Assembly: GCA_035307785.1 (NCBI GenBank)
Contig: DATGHS010000055.1
Coordinates: forward strand, 1-15,845
Direction of reading: 5' to 3'
Source: DATGHS01 sp035307785
GTDB lineage: Bacteria > Planctomycetota > Planctomycetia > Gemmatales > Gemmataceae
Length of the DNA: 15,845 nucleotides
In this document: in pieces, positions 5,627 through 13,041 of the stretch
Layout of the letters: each line of letters starts with the position of its first letter
How positions within the stretch are numbered: the first letter of the stretch is position 1
Program-made: the position numbers and the translations under genes
The notes under the pieces: generated by a model
What the model was told of the DNA's origin: nothing
What the model saw: only the letters and a program-made list of their open reading frames with translations
The model's database searches: none

Positions 5627-6699
5627 AAGCCGAAGTCGTTTACCTGTTCGCATTCGACGTGGCCAGCGAGATTGCCACGGACAAAGTCCAGTCGGTGCTT
5701 TCGGAGCAGCCGCTGCCGCTCGATGTGCGCACCGACCACACCTTTCCGCGCGACGTGCCGCTGCACCGGCCACTCTCCATTGAACCGAAATTGACGGCCA
5801 CGCTCAATGGCCGGCCCGTGCGGGCGCTAGTTCGTATTTATGAAGTCGGCGCCATTACCATCGCCTTGCGGGTGGCATTCGACGTCAATAATCTCCGCGA
5901 GTTGCTTCCGTTTCACAATCCTCAGCTGGGCGATGATTTGATCCTCGATGCTTTGGCCCGCCGTTTGTGCGCTCAGGTGCGGGACAGCCTCGACGGTCTC
6001 CTCATTAATCCCGTGCCCACCACGGAGCCGGAGGCGTACACCGCTTTTTGCATCACCGAGATGGAAGGTGTAAACGACGTCAACGCCTGGCTGACCGAGC
6101 ATCGGCGGGAAGTGGCCGGCCTGCTGAGTGAAACCGCGCCCGAGCGCCTGAGCGAAGCGCAAGTGACAGAAGTTCTGCGCTTGCAGCGCTCATTCGAGAA
6201 TTGCGATGTCGTGGTGATTGACTGGGATGCTGCGCTCGTCGTGGATTTGGCGGGCTATGTGGAAGACACATTGTACGTCCTGGAGTTGGCGAATTTGCAA
6301 CTCGAAGAGTTTCGCGCGATGGACCGAGCCCTTGATGGGTACCTCAACCGGGCTTACGATGACCTGCAGCGGCGTACGTTTTCGCTTTTCGGAATCACTT
6401 CGCCGGTATTGGCCGTGCTGCGCGAATATCGCGTGGATCTTACCAAACTCGCCGACGAGGTGACGAACATTACAAAATTCTTCGGCGACTGGCATCTGGC
6501 CCGCGTTTACGTGGCAGCCCGAGAGCGCTTCTATCTGGAGCAATGGCGCGGCAGCGTGGACCGGCGGCTCGGCCAATTGGATCAGCTTTATGGCGTGGTG
6601 CAGGCGGAAGTGTACGGGCAGCGCATGTTTTGGCTGGAATTGATCATCGTCATTTTCTTCGCCATTGATCTGGTGGCGATTTTGTTCTTGAAGCGCTAG
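5623..6699 (+). CDS. C-terminally membrane-anchored protein, weakly RMD1/DUF155-like
   Basis: The start ATG overlaps the stop of the tandem DUF190 gene (ATGA at 5623-5626), so the two are translationally coupled. The product has 358 residues: a mostly soluble body, a coiled helical region at about 215-330, and one hydrophobic helix at about 335-355 (RMFWLELIIVIFFAIDLVAILF) ending in KR at the very C-terminus. No signal peptide is present, so the body should face the cytoplasm. The layout VVVIDWDAALVVD (196-208), then a long helical stretch, then RMFWLE plus a hydrophobic tail, recalls the yeast Rmd1/Sif2 family (DUF155, PF02582). That resemblance is by topology and a few residues only. The coupling suggests it works with the DUF190 protein, perhaps as its membrane partner. 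A family search would be needed to settle its identity. Confidence 0.85.
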   Translation: MKAEVVYLFAFDVASEIATDKVQSVLSEQPLPLDVRTDHTFPRDVPLHRPLSIEPKLTATLNGRPVRALVRIYEVGAITIALRVAFDVNNLRELLPFHNPQLGDDLILDALARRLCAQVRDSLDGLLINPVPTTEPEAYTAFCITEMEGVNDVNAWLTEHRREVAGLLSETAPERLSEAQVTEVLRLQRSFENCDVVVIDWDAALVVDLAGYVEDTLYVLELANLQLEEFRAMDRALDGYLNRAYDDLQRRTFSLFGITSPVLAVLREYRVDLTKLADEVTNITKFFGDWHLARVYVAARERFYLEQWRGSVDRRLGQLDQLYGVVQAEVYGQRMFWLELIIVIFFAIDLVAILFLKR

Positions 6700-6702
6700 C
6701 GA

Positions 6703-6722
6703 CCAGGGACTGCCGTCCCTGG
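6703..6722. terminator. Short hairpin between convergent genes
   Basis: CCAGGGAC (6703-6710) pairs with GTCCCTGG (6715-6722) around a 4-base loop. It lies just after the DUF155-like stop and before the stop of the convergent permease gene, so it can serve both strands. Only short T-runs flank it, so termination strength is uncertain. Confidence 0.65.
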
Positions 6723-6733
6723 GCTTTCGACAA

Positions 6734-7852
6734 TCATCCCAGTTGCTTCTTGAAGCGCAGTGTGCTGAGTACGAGCCAGAAGATGGCCATGGCCCACAGC
6801 ACTACGCAGTGCAGCCAGAGTTCGGGCCAGCCGGCGCCGCGCAGGATTACGCCTCGGGCCGCATCGATTAGCCAGGTCGTCGGAAAGACTTGCGACAGTT
6901 GCCGGAAAATCCAGGGCATCGAATCAACCGGAAAGACGTAGCCCGACAGGAAAATCGACGGCATCAGGCTGCCCATCACCATCTGCCCCGCGGCTTCCCG
7001 GCTCGAAGCCCGTGCCGAGATGAAGAGACCGATGCCGAGCATGGTGAGGATGAACGGCAAGGCGATGAGCAACAGCGTAAAGAAGCTACCGTGAATTGGC
7101 ACCTGGAAGACGATACGCATCAAAAATGCGATCACGCAGAATTCGAGAAATGTCAGGCCGATGTAGGGCGTCATTTTGCCAATCATCACTTCGCGCGCTT
7201 TGACCGGTGTCATGAATAACTGCTCCATGGTGCCGATCTCTTTTTCGCGCACGATCGACGTGGTCGTGAGCATGCTGGCCATCATCTGGCACATCACCAC
7301 CATGAGGCCGGGGATGAAGAAGTTAGGCGAACGCGTATCGGGGTTGAAGAGAATCTGCGGCCTGGCGTCGATGGGCAATGGCTTATCTTGCAACACCCGG
7401 GCAAGCGATTCACGCAGTGCGATGGCATTGCTGACGTTGAGCGCTTCGCCGGCCACGCTCGATTCCGAACCATCGACTTTGATCAACACCTGGGCCGTTT
7501 GGCCCGCTTCCAGTCGCCGCGAGTAGTCCTCTGGAATCTTGATTGCCACCTTGGCCTTGCCGGACACGATGGCTTGGTGCAGTTCCTCGTCGGAATGGAC
7601 CAGGCCAACGATGTCGAAATCCTCGGACGTAGCAAACTGCCGCAAGAAAATCGCTGACTCCTGCGAACGGCACTGGTCATAGACCACAGTGCGTATGTGC
7701 CGGACGTTGGTATCAATGGCGTAGCCGAGCATGAACAGCTCGATGATGGGGATGGCGATGGCAAAAAACATCGTGGCCGGATCGCGGCGAATGTGCACCA
7801 CTTCCTTGCGGGCCACGGAGTAGATGCGCTGAAGCGAGGGGGATAGCTGCAT
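6734..7852 (-). CDS. ABC-2 type transporter permease, orphan
   Basis: This gene encodes a 372-residue integral membrane subunit of an ABC exporter of the YbhR/YhhJ (ABC2_membrane) type. A first membrane helix lies at about 28-46, after RKEVVHIRRDPATMF. It is followed by a large extracytoplasmic domain (about 50-178) and then five helices. The cytoplasmic coupling stretch TSIVREKEIGTMEQLFMTPVKAREVMIGK (198-226) is the family hallmark, where E-x-G-T-x-E-x-L contacts the ATPase. The C-terminal part, ending FKKQLG, matches the family layout. The start at 7852 gives a typical N-terminus (SLQRIYSVARKEV); longer in-frame starts run through the palindrome at 7876-7923. No ATPase or periplasmic adaptor gene is adjacent in this window, so the partner must be elsewhere. 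Substrate unknown. Confidence 0.92.
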   Translation of the reverse strand: MQLSPSLQRIYSVARKEVVHIRRDPATMFFAIAIPIIELFMLGYAIDTNVRHIRTVVYDQCRSQESAIFLRQFATSEDFDIVGLVHSDEELHQAIVSGKAKVAIKIPEDYSRRLEAGQTAQVLIKVDGSESSVAGEALNVSNAIALRESLARVLQDKPLPIDARPQILFNPDTRSPNFFIPGLMVVMCQMMASMLTTTSIVREKEIGTMEQLFMTPVKAREVMIGKMTPYIGLTFLEFCVIAFLMRIVFQVPIHGSFFTLLLIALPFILTMLGIGLFISARASSREAAGQMVMGSLMPSIFLSGYVFPVDSMPWIFRQLSQVFPTTWLIDAARGVILRGAGWPELWLHCVVLWAMAIFWLVLSTLRFKKQLG

Positions 7853-7875
7853 GGTCGTAAATTCGCTCTTAATCG

Positions 7876-7923
7876 GAGCCCGCAGCGCAAGCAAGGACAT
7901 TCCCTTGCTTGCGCTGCGGGCTC
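7876..7923. repeat. Palindromic REP-like element A
   Basis: Two perfect 21-base arms (7876-7896 and 7903-7923) enclose the loop ACATTC. The arm begins GAGCCCGCAGCGCAAGCAAG. It lies between divergent genes, 24 bases upstream of the permease start, so it cannot be a normal 3' terminator for either. Its core AGCC..AGCG.AAGC recurs in the palindromes at 9946-10003 and 12979-13034. Confidence 0.9.
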
Positions 7924-8036
7924 GCATTTCCCTATTATCGCTAATGACGCAAAGAGTTCCAACACCCGCAATAGCCTTGTTTCGCCGCCGAACTACTATA
8001 TGGGAAGCCCGATGTGCCAACCGAGGCCGATGCCGT

Positions 8037-9920
8037 ATGGCTGCCGAAAACACGCCACTGCCGGACAACCAGGGAAGCCAGCGCGAGCGGCCTGGCGCTT
8101 CGGATTTGTTGCCAGGGTCTCCACCGACGCGTGCCGAAGAGCAGGCTACGCTGCCTCCGGCTGCCGCCGCAGAAACCCAAGGGTTCACCGCGCGGCCTAC
8201 TGACTCCAGCGCCGGTATTCCCGCCGATCTGGCGAACCATCCGCGCTATCAAATCGTGCGCTTACTTGGACAGGGCGGCATGGGCGCTGTCTATCAAGCA
8301 ACACACCGCGTGATGGAGCGGCAAGTCGCGCTCAAGATGATGCGGGCCGACCTCACCGGCAACAGTACGCTGGCGGAACGATTCCGCCGAGAAGTGAAGG
8401 CCGCGGCCGCCTTGCATCATCCCAATATCGTCGCCGCTTACGATGCCGAGCAAGCGGGCTCCACGCACTTTCTGGTGATGGAATATGTCGAGGGCAAAAA
8501 CCTCGCCGACGTTGTGCGCGATACCGGGCCGTTGCCGGTGGAGCAAGCGGTCAATTACGCGCGGCAAGCGGCACTCGGACTTCAGCATGCTTATGTCAAA
8601 GGGATGATCCACCGCGATATCAAGCCGCACAACCTGATCCTCACAAAAGACGTGCCGGCGGATGATGCGGCAGATTATCCATATGGCCTGGTGAAGATTC
8701 TCGACTTCGGTCTGGCGCGATTTGCCGGCGCGGAGGGCGCTCAAGGGCGGACTGCCTCCGGCTTGATCCTGGGCACCGTCGATTTCATGGCGCCGGAACA
8801 AGCCGACAATGCCCGCAATGCCGACATTCGTTCCGACATCTACAGCCTTGGCTGCACGTTGTATTACCTGCTCGCCGGCCGCGTGCTGTTTCCCGAAGGC
8901 ACCATGGTGCAGCGTGTGATGGCCCATGTTACCCAGAGGCCGCCGCCGATTGCCAAGTTGCGGCCTGGCTTACCTTCGGGCCTGGTCGCAGTGCTGGATC
9001 GCGTGCTAGCAAAGGATCCAGCCAAGCGCTACCAGACCCCGGTGGAAGTGGCCGAGGCGCTTTCCGATTGCCTGGAGGCGCTGACAAGCAACGTGACGAC
9101 AGGTGACAATGTGCTGGACGTCATTCCGGTAGTTGCCGCCATTACCGCCACGCCCAAATCAACACTGAAGGCCGCGAAACCAAATCTCCAGCCGGTTACC
9201 GCGCCGCCGCGCCGAAAGTCACGTGTGCTACTCGGCTGCTTCCTATTAACCTTGGCAACGATTATCAGCTTCACCTTCCTGGGCTTCTACTTCATTCGCA
9301 CGGTAATTGACCGGGTCGGAAACTTTATTGAGAACAAAGCCAACGAGATGAAGGTCGAGACGAACACATGGGACCACCTCGACAAGACCTTCGTGCCGCC
9401 GGTCCAGAATCTGGAGTTCGATATCAATGCACCTGAAGCCGACCGGCTCTTACCGCCGAGAATCAAGAACTATCAGCGAGAAAGCATTGACAAGAACACG
9501 AAGCTGACGGCGCTTGATTTTGATGCCGATGGCGATCACGCAACCTACGTGGCCGGCAATCAGCAGATGCATCTATCTGTTTGCCCGATTAGCAAGGACA
9601 AGAAAGAAGCCATCTATGGCCGGGTCTTGTTGAAATTGCAGCAACTTCAACAGCAGAAAAAGCAGCAGGACATCAGCAATTTGCGAATTCCATATTACGA
9701 AGGCAGCCCGACTTCTAATCTATTGCGGTTCCAAAGCCCGTTCCTGGCAAGTCCCGAGGGAGCGGCGAACATGAAGGGTGCCTTCTGGTGGCACGACGGC
9801 TGGCTCTTCTTCCTGCGCACGGTCGAGGACGACCCTGTGCCGTTGCTGCAAAGTTATTTGCAAGACATTAGCGCCGACGGCACGGCTCCGGCGAAAGGAG
9901 CAACGAAGACTTCGAAGTAA
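8037..9920 (+). CDS. Membrane-anchored Ser/Thr protein kinase (PknB type)
   Basis: This is a 627-residue eukaryote-type kinase. The catalytic domain runs from about 71 to 345 with every key residue in place: the glycine loop GQGGMG (78-83), the ATP lysine in VALK (K100), HRD in IHRDIKPHNL (192-194), DFG (223-225) and APE (252-254). One membrane helix follows at about 397-420 (VLLGCFLLTLATIISFTFLGFYFI). The remaining roughly 205 residues should lie outside the cytoplasm; they contain a Q/K-rich stretch (LQQLQQQKKQQ) and no PASTA, WD40 or TPR repeats that I can see. The first 70 residues are Pro/Ala-rich and probably disordered. The ATG at 8037 has GAGG nine bases upstream; an earlier in-frame ATG at 7851 would translate through palindrome A and gives a poor N-terminus. 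It is transcribed divergently from the permease gene. Substrates and signal are unknown. Confidence 0.93.
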   Translation: MAAENTPLPDNQGSQRERPGASDLLPGSPPTRAEEQATLPPAAAAETQGFTARPTDSSAGIPADLANHPRYQIVRLLGQGGMGAVYQATHRVMERQVALKMMRADLTGNSTLAERFRREVKAAAALHHPNIVAAYDAEQAGSTHFLVMEYVEGKNLADVVRDTGPLPVEQAVNYARQAALGLQHAYVKGMIHRDIKPHNLILTKDVPADDAADYPYGLVKILDFGLARFAGAEGAQGRTASGLILGTVDFMAPEQADNARNADIRSDIYSLGCTLYYLLAGRVLFPEGTMVQRVMAHVTQRPPPIAKLRPGLPSGLVAVLDRVLAKDPAKRYQTPVEVAEALSDCLEALTSNVTTGDNVLDVIPVVAAITATPKSTLKAAKPNLQPVTAPPRRKSRVLLGCFLLTLATIISFTFLGFYFIRTVIDRVGNFIENKANEMKVETNTWDHLDKTFVPPVQNLEFDINAPEADRLLPPRIKNYQRESIDKNTKLTALDFDADGDHATYVAGNQQMHLSVCPISKDKKEAIYGRVLLKLQQLQQQKKQQDISNLRIPYYEGSPTSNLLRFQSPFLASPEGAANMKGAFWWHDGWLFFLRTVEDDPVPLLQSYLQDISADGTAPAKGATKTSK

Positions 9921-9945
9921 TTGACCATCTACCTTTAGCACAAGA

Positions 9946-10003
9946 GTTAGCCCGAAGCGCAAGTGAGGGCGAGAGGCATTCCTCGCTTGCGCTTCGGGCT
10001 AAC
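9946..10003. repeat. Palindromic REP-like element B
   Basis: The 23-base arms 9946-9968 and 9981-10003 pair throughout, with one G-T wobble, around a 12-base loop. The arm reads GTTAGCCCGAAGCGCAAG and onward. It lies 25 bases after the kinase stop and could end kinase transcription, but no T-run follows. The core is shared with elements A (7876-7923) and C (12979-13034). Confidence 0.9.
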
Positions 10004-10122
10004 CGGCCCACCGAACTGTTTCAAATCTTGTCACACGTCTCGTAACAAGCTGGTAACCGATCTTGAATACTTGTGGCGAAGGCCCAAAATCTTCGTCATG
10101 CCTCGCTCTACGGAGTTTCCAA

Positions 10123-11439
10123 ATGAAGACACAAACTCTTCTCTGCGCTTTGCTCGCCAGTGTTTCCTGCGTGCCGATACTTCGGGCCGACGATTGGCCG
10201 CAGTTTCGTGGGCCAAACCGCGACGGCGTTTCGAAGGAAACCGGCCTGCTCAAGGAATGGCCGAAAGACGGACCGCCGTTGCTTTGGACCGCTTCGGACC
10301 TAGGCTTGGGTTACTCCGGCCCGGCCATCGTGGGCGACCGCCTCTACATGGCGGCCGGCCGCGGTGATTCGGACGTTCTCTTCGCGCTGGATTTGAAGAA
10401 CCTGGAAAATGGCAAGCCGAAAGAGATTTGGTCCGCTCGCATTGGCGCGCTCTTCCAGTGGAAAGGCAATAATTGGAATATCGGGCCGAACGCTTCGCCA
10501 ACTGTGGACGGCGACTTGGTCTTCGCACTGGGCGGCGGCGGTGATCTCATCTGCGTTGAAGCCGGCAGCGGCAAGGAAGTCTGGCGCAGGAGTTTGCCGC
10601 GCGATTTTCAAGGCGAAGTGAACCCGACAGGCGGCGGCGCCGAAGATCCCACGCCGCTCGGCTGGGGCTATGCCATGGCCCCGCTCGTCGATGGCGAACA
10701 ATTGATCTGCGTTCCCGGCGGCAAACAAGGTCTGCTGGCTGCGCTAGACAAGAAAACCGGGAAGGTGCTCTGGCAGAGTAAGGAAATTACCGACCAGGCC
10801 AGCTACTCCTCACCGATTGTGGCCGAGATCGGCGGCGTGCGGCAATACATTCAGGTAACGAACCCCGGTATCGTCGGGATCGCGGCCAAGGACGGCAGGC
10901 TTCTGTGGCGCTACCAGCGCGACCCGGCCTACGACGACGTGGTAATCGCCACGCCGATCGTCCACGACAACCAGGTATTCTCTTCCGTTGGCTTTCAGCA
11001 GGGTTGCGATTTGATTAAGCTTGTTCCGGAAGGCTCCGCCACGAAGGTCGAGAAGGTTCTTTCCAACAAGTCTGTCCAGAGCCGTGACGGCGGCGTGGTG
11101 CGGGTGGGCGATCACTTTTATTGTTATTCCGAGAACCAGGGCTGGGTTTGCCACGAGTTCAAGACCGGCAAGCTGGCCTGGGCGGAGCGCGACAAGCTCG
11201 GTCGGGGCTCACTTACCTATGCTGACGGGTGCCTCTATTGCTGCAGCGAAAAAGGCGGGACGATTGCGCTGATTGAAGCTTCCCCGAAGGGCTGGATCGA
11301 GAAAGGCCGCTTCAAGCTGCCGCGTGAATCGACAAAGCGCCGCCAACTCGGCGGCTTGTGGACGCACCCGGTGATTGCAAACGGGCGGCTTTATATTCGC
11401 GATCAAGAGTTCCTGTACTGTTTCAACTTGAAGCCGTGA
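10123..11439 (+). CDS. Secreted PQQ-like beta-propeller protein
   Basis: This 438-residue exported protein has a Sec signal peptide at 1-22 (MKTQTLLCALLASVSCVPILRA). Directly after it comes DDWPQFRGPNRDGVS, the N-terminus typical of planctomycete PQQ-binding-like (quinoprotein/BamB-like) propellers. The body holds repeated blades with patterns such as VFALGGGGDLICVEAGSGKEVWRR, LAALDKKTGKVLWQSK and VGIAAKDGRLLWRYQ, in which a strand, a G-K turn and a tryptophan recur. No c-type heme CxxCH motif or dehydrogenase signature is present, so an enzymatic quinoprotein role is not supported; it is more likely a scaffold or binding protein in the periplasm. The ATG at 10123 has GGAG at 10112-10115. The next gene on the same strand starts 155 bases later behind a stem-loop, so co-transcription is uncertain. 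Confidence 0.93.
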   Translation: MKTQTLLCALLASVSCVPILRADDWPQFRGPNRDGVSKETGLLKEWPKDGPPLLWTASDLGLGYSGPAIVGDRLYMAAGRGDSDVLFALDLKNLENGKPKEIWSARIGALFQWKGNNWNIGPNASPTVDGDLVFALGGGGDLICVEAGSGKEVWRRSLPRDFQGEVNPTGGGAEDPTPLGWGYAMAPLVDGEQLICVPGGKQGLLAALDKKTGKVLWQSKEITDQASYSSPIVAEIGGVRQYIQVTNPGIVGIAAKDGRLLWRYQRDPAYDDVVIATPIVHDNQVFSSVGFQQGCDLIKLVPEGSATKVEKVLSNKSVQSRDGGVVRVGDHFYCYSENQGWVCHEFKTGKLAWAERDKLGRGSLTYADGCLYCCSEKGGTIALIEASPKGWIEKGRFKLPRESTKRRQLGGLWTHPVIANGRLYIRDQEFLYCFNLKP

Positions 11440-11518
11440 TTTTCAATCACGCGAATAATTGCATACCAGCGGCATGACGATTGCATGCACCTTCATTGGG
11501 CTCGTGTTTTTACAATTT

Positions 11519-11562
11519 TGCGACGGACCCAAACGATTCCCAACAAACGTGCGTCCGTCGCA
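11519..11562 (+). promoter_or_regulatory. Stem-loop in the leader of the DUF6496 gene
   Basis: TGCGACGGAC (11519-11528) pairs perfectly with GTCCGTCGCA (11553-11562) around a 24-base loop. It ends 32 bases before the DUF6496 start codon and has no T-run behind it. It could be a 5' leader structure, or a weak terminator for the beta-propeller gene ending at 11439. Confidence 0.5.
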
Positions 11563-11594
11563 TTCCAATGACGGAAAAAAGAAGGGAGCATATC

Positions 11595-12098
11595 ATGCCC
11601 GAACAAGAAACACTCAGGCGCGTCGAGGAGGATAAACGAGAAGGGAAGGCGCCAACCACGCAAGCCGGTGAATTCATCCGCGAAGAAATGCTCCACATTC
11701 GCGAAGGGAAACACGGCGCTCGCAATACCAAGCAGGCAATTGCCATCGGCCTGTCGAAAGCCCGGCGGGCCGGCGTGAAATTGCCGCCGCCCAAGCGCGG
11801 CAAGACCGCGGATCGCTCGCGCCGCAGCGCGGAACTGGCGTACGAGGAAGGGCAGGGCGAACGGAAGCCTCGCAACCCCTCGAAGAAGCGGTCGCGCGCG
11901 ATTAGCAATGTGATGAAGCACGAAGGGAAATCGGCGGCATCGCACAAAGCGCTGTCGAAGCAAGCGCATTCCGCCGCACGACAACGCACGGCTGCCGATC
12001 GGCATGAGGCCGCGATGAAGGCCGTTCGCACGAAGGGTCACGAGGGCCTGTCACGGGCGGCGAAGAAAGCCGCGCGAACGCGAGCGCGAGAACGATAA
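11595..12098 (+). CDS. DUF6496 domain protein with histone-like basic tail
   Basis: This protein has 167 residues and is strongly basic. Residues 1-67 match the DUF6496 pattern: an RREG-like start, KAPTTQAGEFIREEMLHIREGKHGARNTKQAIAIGLSKARRAGVKLPPP. Residues 68-167 are rich in Lys, Arg and Ala, with repeats of short A/K/R blocks ending AAKKAARTRARER, resembling histone H1 or Hc1 tails. The sequence suggests binding to nucleic acid, perhaps as a nucleoid protein, but no function is established for the family to my knowledge. The ATG at 11595 has AGGGAG seven bases upstream, which fixes the start; in-frame upstream codons from 11481 run through the leader stem-loop. The gene stands alone between two structured intergenic regions and is closed by the 15-bp palindrome at 12126-12157. 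Confidence 0.88.
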   Translation: MPEQETLRRVEEDKREGKAPTTQAGEFIREEMLHIREGKHGARNTKQAIAIGLSKARRAGVKLPPPKRGKTADRSRRSAELAYEEGQGERKPRNPSKKRSRAISNVMKHEGKSAASHKALSKQAHSAARQRTAADRHEAAMKAVRTKGHEGLSRAAKKAARTRARER

Positions 12099-12125
12099 TC
12101 TATGTGCAGATGGGTTTCGAAATCG

Positions 12126-12157
12126 AACGTAGAACGGAATTCATTCCGTTCTACGTT
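12126..12157. repeat. Perfect 15-bp palindrome after the DUF6496 gene
   Basis: AACGTAGAACGGAAT (12126-12140) pairs with ATTCCGTTCTACGTT (12143-12157), separated by two bases. It lies 27 bases after the DUF6496 stop. It is followed only by TTGAACGG, so it is a poor intrinsic terminator, though it may act as one. Its sequence differs from the AAGCG family of palindromes in this window. Confidence 0.85.
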
Positions 12158-12288
12158 TGAACGGATCGAGTCTTAGAGTAGCGTCGCAGCGCTCGTCAAA
12201 TCTCCTATTGCTCGGCCGCAGTCACTCCGCTATAGGGCTCCGATCCAGTTGAATCGGAGTTTACCCATTTTCCGCGGAGTACGCCGTT

Positions 12289-12960
12289 ATGGGGCGCGAA
12301 TCGTTTCGGCATGGGTTGGTGGCGCTGGGCATTCTCGGTCTTGTGGCCGTCTCTTCCGCGTGCGCGGGCGAGACCGAAACCCGCACCTTCTCGGTCACGG
12401 TCAACGGCAAGCAGGCCGGCCAGTACCAGCTCGTCATTCAAAGCCAGGACGACGGCTTGCAAACCATGTCGGCCGAAACCACCGTGCAGGCGCCCCAGAC
12501 GACCGGTTGGTATCTGTATGGCTACCGCGGCAAAGAAACTTGGAAGAGTGGCCGGCTTCAAAAGCTGGAAGCCGCCAGTAGCGACGCCGGCAAGAAGCGC
12601 GTCGTTCAGGCTACGGCCACACCGCAACATTTGCGCGTGCTCGTCAACGGCCAGCGCAGCGATGCCCCTTCGGAAGTCTGGACCACATCTTTCTGGCATT
12701 TGCCGGTCGAATCGCAGCGCGACGCCGCACTGCCCATGCTCGACGTGAACAGCGGCAAAGTGATACAGGGCCGGCTCGAAAAGGTGGCCGTCGAAAAGCT
12801 GAATGTTGTGGGCGACACGCTGGAATGTTCGCACTACCGCGTCAAGGGCGAAGGCATGCAGGCGGATATCTGGTACGACGGCGCCGATCGCATGGTGCGC
12901 CTGGAAGCGACCAGCGAGGGACGAAAGCAGGTGTTGGAGTTGTCGAAAGTTACGCGGTAA
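12289..12960 (+). CDS. Exported DUF6134-type protein
   Basis: This 223-residue protein has a signal peptide at about 1-26 (RESFRHGLVALGILGLVAVSSACA, then GETETRTF). The cysteine is preceded by S-S-A rather than a good lipobox, so normal cleavage is preferred over lipidation. The mature protein begins FSVTVNGKQAGQYQLVI and continues with alternating strands, the stretch TGWYLYGYRGKETWKSGRLQKLEA and later DIWYDGADRMVRLEA. This matches the layout I know for DUF6134 proteins, where a -ERW..G.L..L- strand pair and a final -W.D-..-VR- strand recur. The function is unknown; the fold is probably a beta-rich periplasmic domain. The ATG at 12289 has GGAG at 12276-12279. It converges on the DUF1501 gene, with palindrome C between them. 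Confidence 0.85.
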   Translation: MGRESFRHGLVALGILGLVAVSSACAGETETRTFSVTVNGKQAGQYQLVIQSQDDGLQTMSAETTVQAPQTTGWYLYGYRGKETWKSGRLQKLEAASSDAGKKRVVQATATPQHLRVLVNGQRSDAPSEVWTTSFWHLPVESQRDAALPMLDVNSGKVIQGRLEKVAVEKLNVVGDTLECSHYRVKGEGMQADIWYDGADRMVRLEATSEGRKQVLELSKVTR

Positions 12961-12978
12961 GAAAGCAGTCCCAAATTG

Positions 12979-13040
12979 ACGAGCCGGAAGCGTAAGCGAC
13001 GGTTTGCAAACCGTCGCTTACGCTTCCGGCTCGTTTTTTT
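12979..13040 (+). terminator. Perfect 28-bp palindrome (element C) used as terminator
   Basis: Arms 12979-13006 and 13007-13034 are perfect reverse complements with no spacer, and seven T residues follow (13034-13040). It sits between the convergent DUF6134 (+) and DUF1501 (-) genes and is a strong terminator for the plus strand. The arm begins ACGAGCCGGAAGCGTAAGCG, so it shares the core of elements A and B while carrying a different centre. Confidence 0.92.
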
Positions 13041-13041
13041 A

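Noticed and set aside
7851..8036. Earlier kinase start at 7851
   Set aside because: It would translate palindrome A and overlap the permease start codon. The ATG at 8037 has a GAGG ribosome binding site and a sensible N-terminus.
7853..8188. Longer N-terminus for the permease, to an ATG at 8188
   Set aside because: The extra 112 residues run through palindrome A and overlap the kinase start. The translation is low-complexity, and the family N-terminus begins at 7852.
10123..11439. Quinoprotein alcohol dehydrogenase
   Set aside because: The protein is shorter than those enzymes and shows no heme motif or catalytic signature. Only the propeller repeats are visible.
11493..12041. Minus-strand frames of 170-180 codons opposite the DUF6496 gene
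   Set aside because: The Lys/Arg/Ala codons of the real gene open both opposite frames; the products are Arg/Phe-rich and look non-coding.
12289..12370. Lipoprotein signal on the DUF6134-type protein
   Set aside because: The residues before the cysteine are S-S-A, which lack the usual L/V/I at -3. Ordinary cleavage after ACA fits better.
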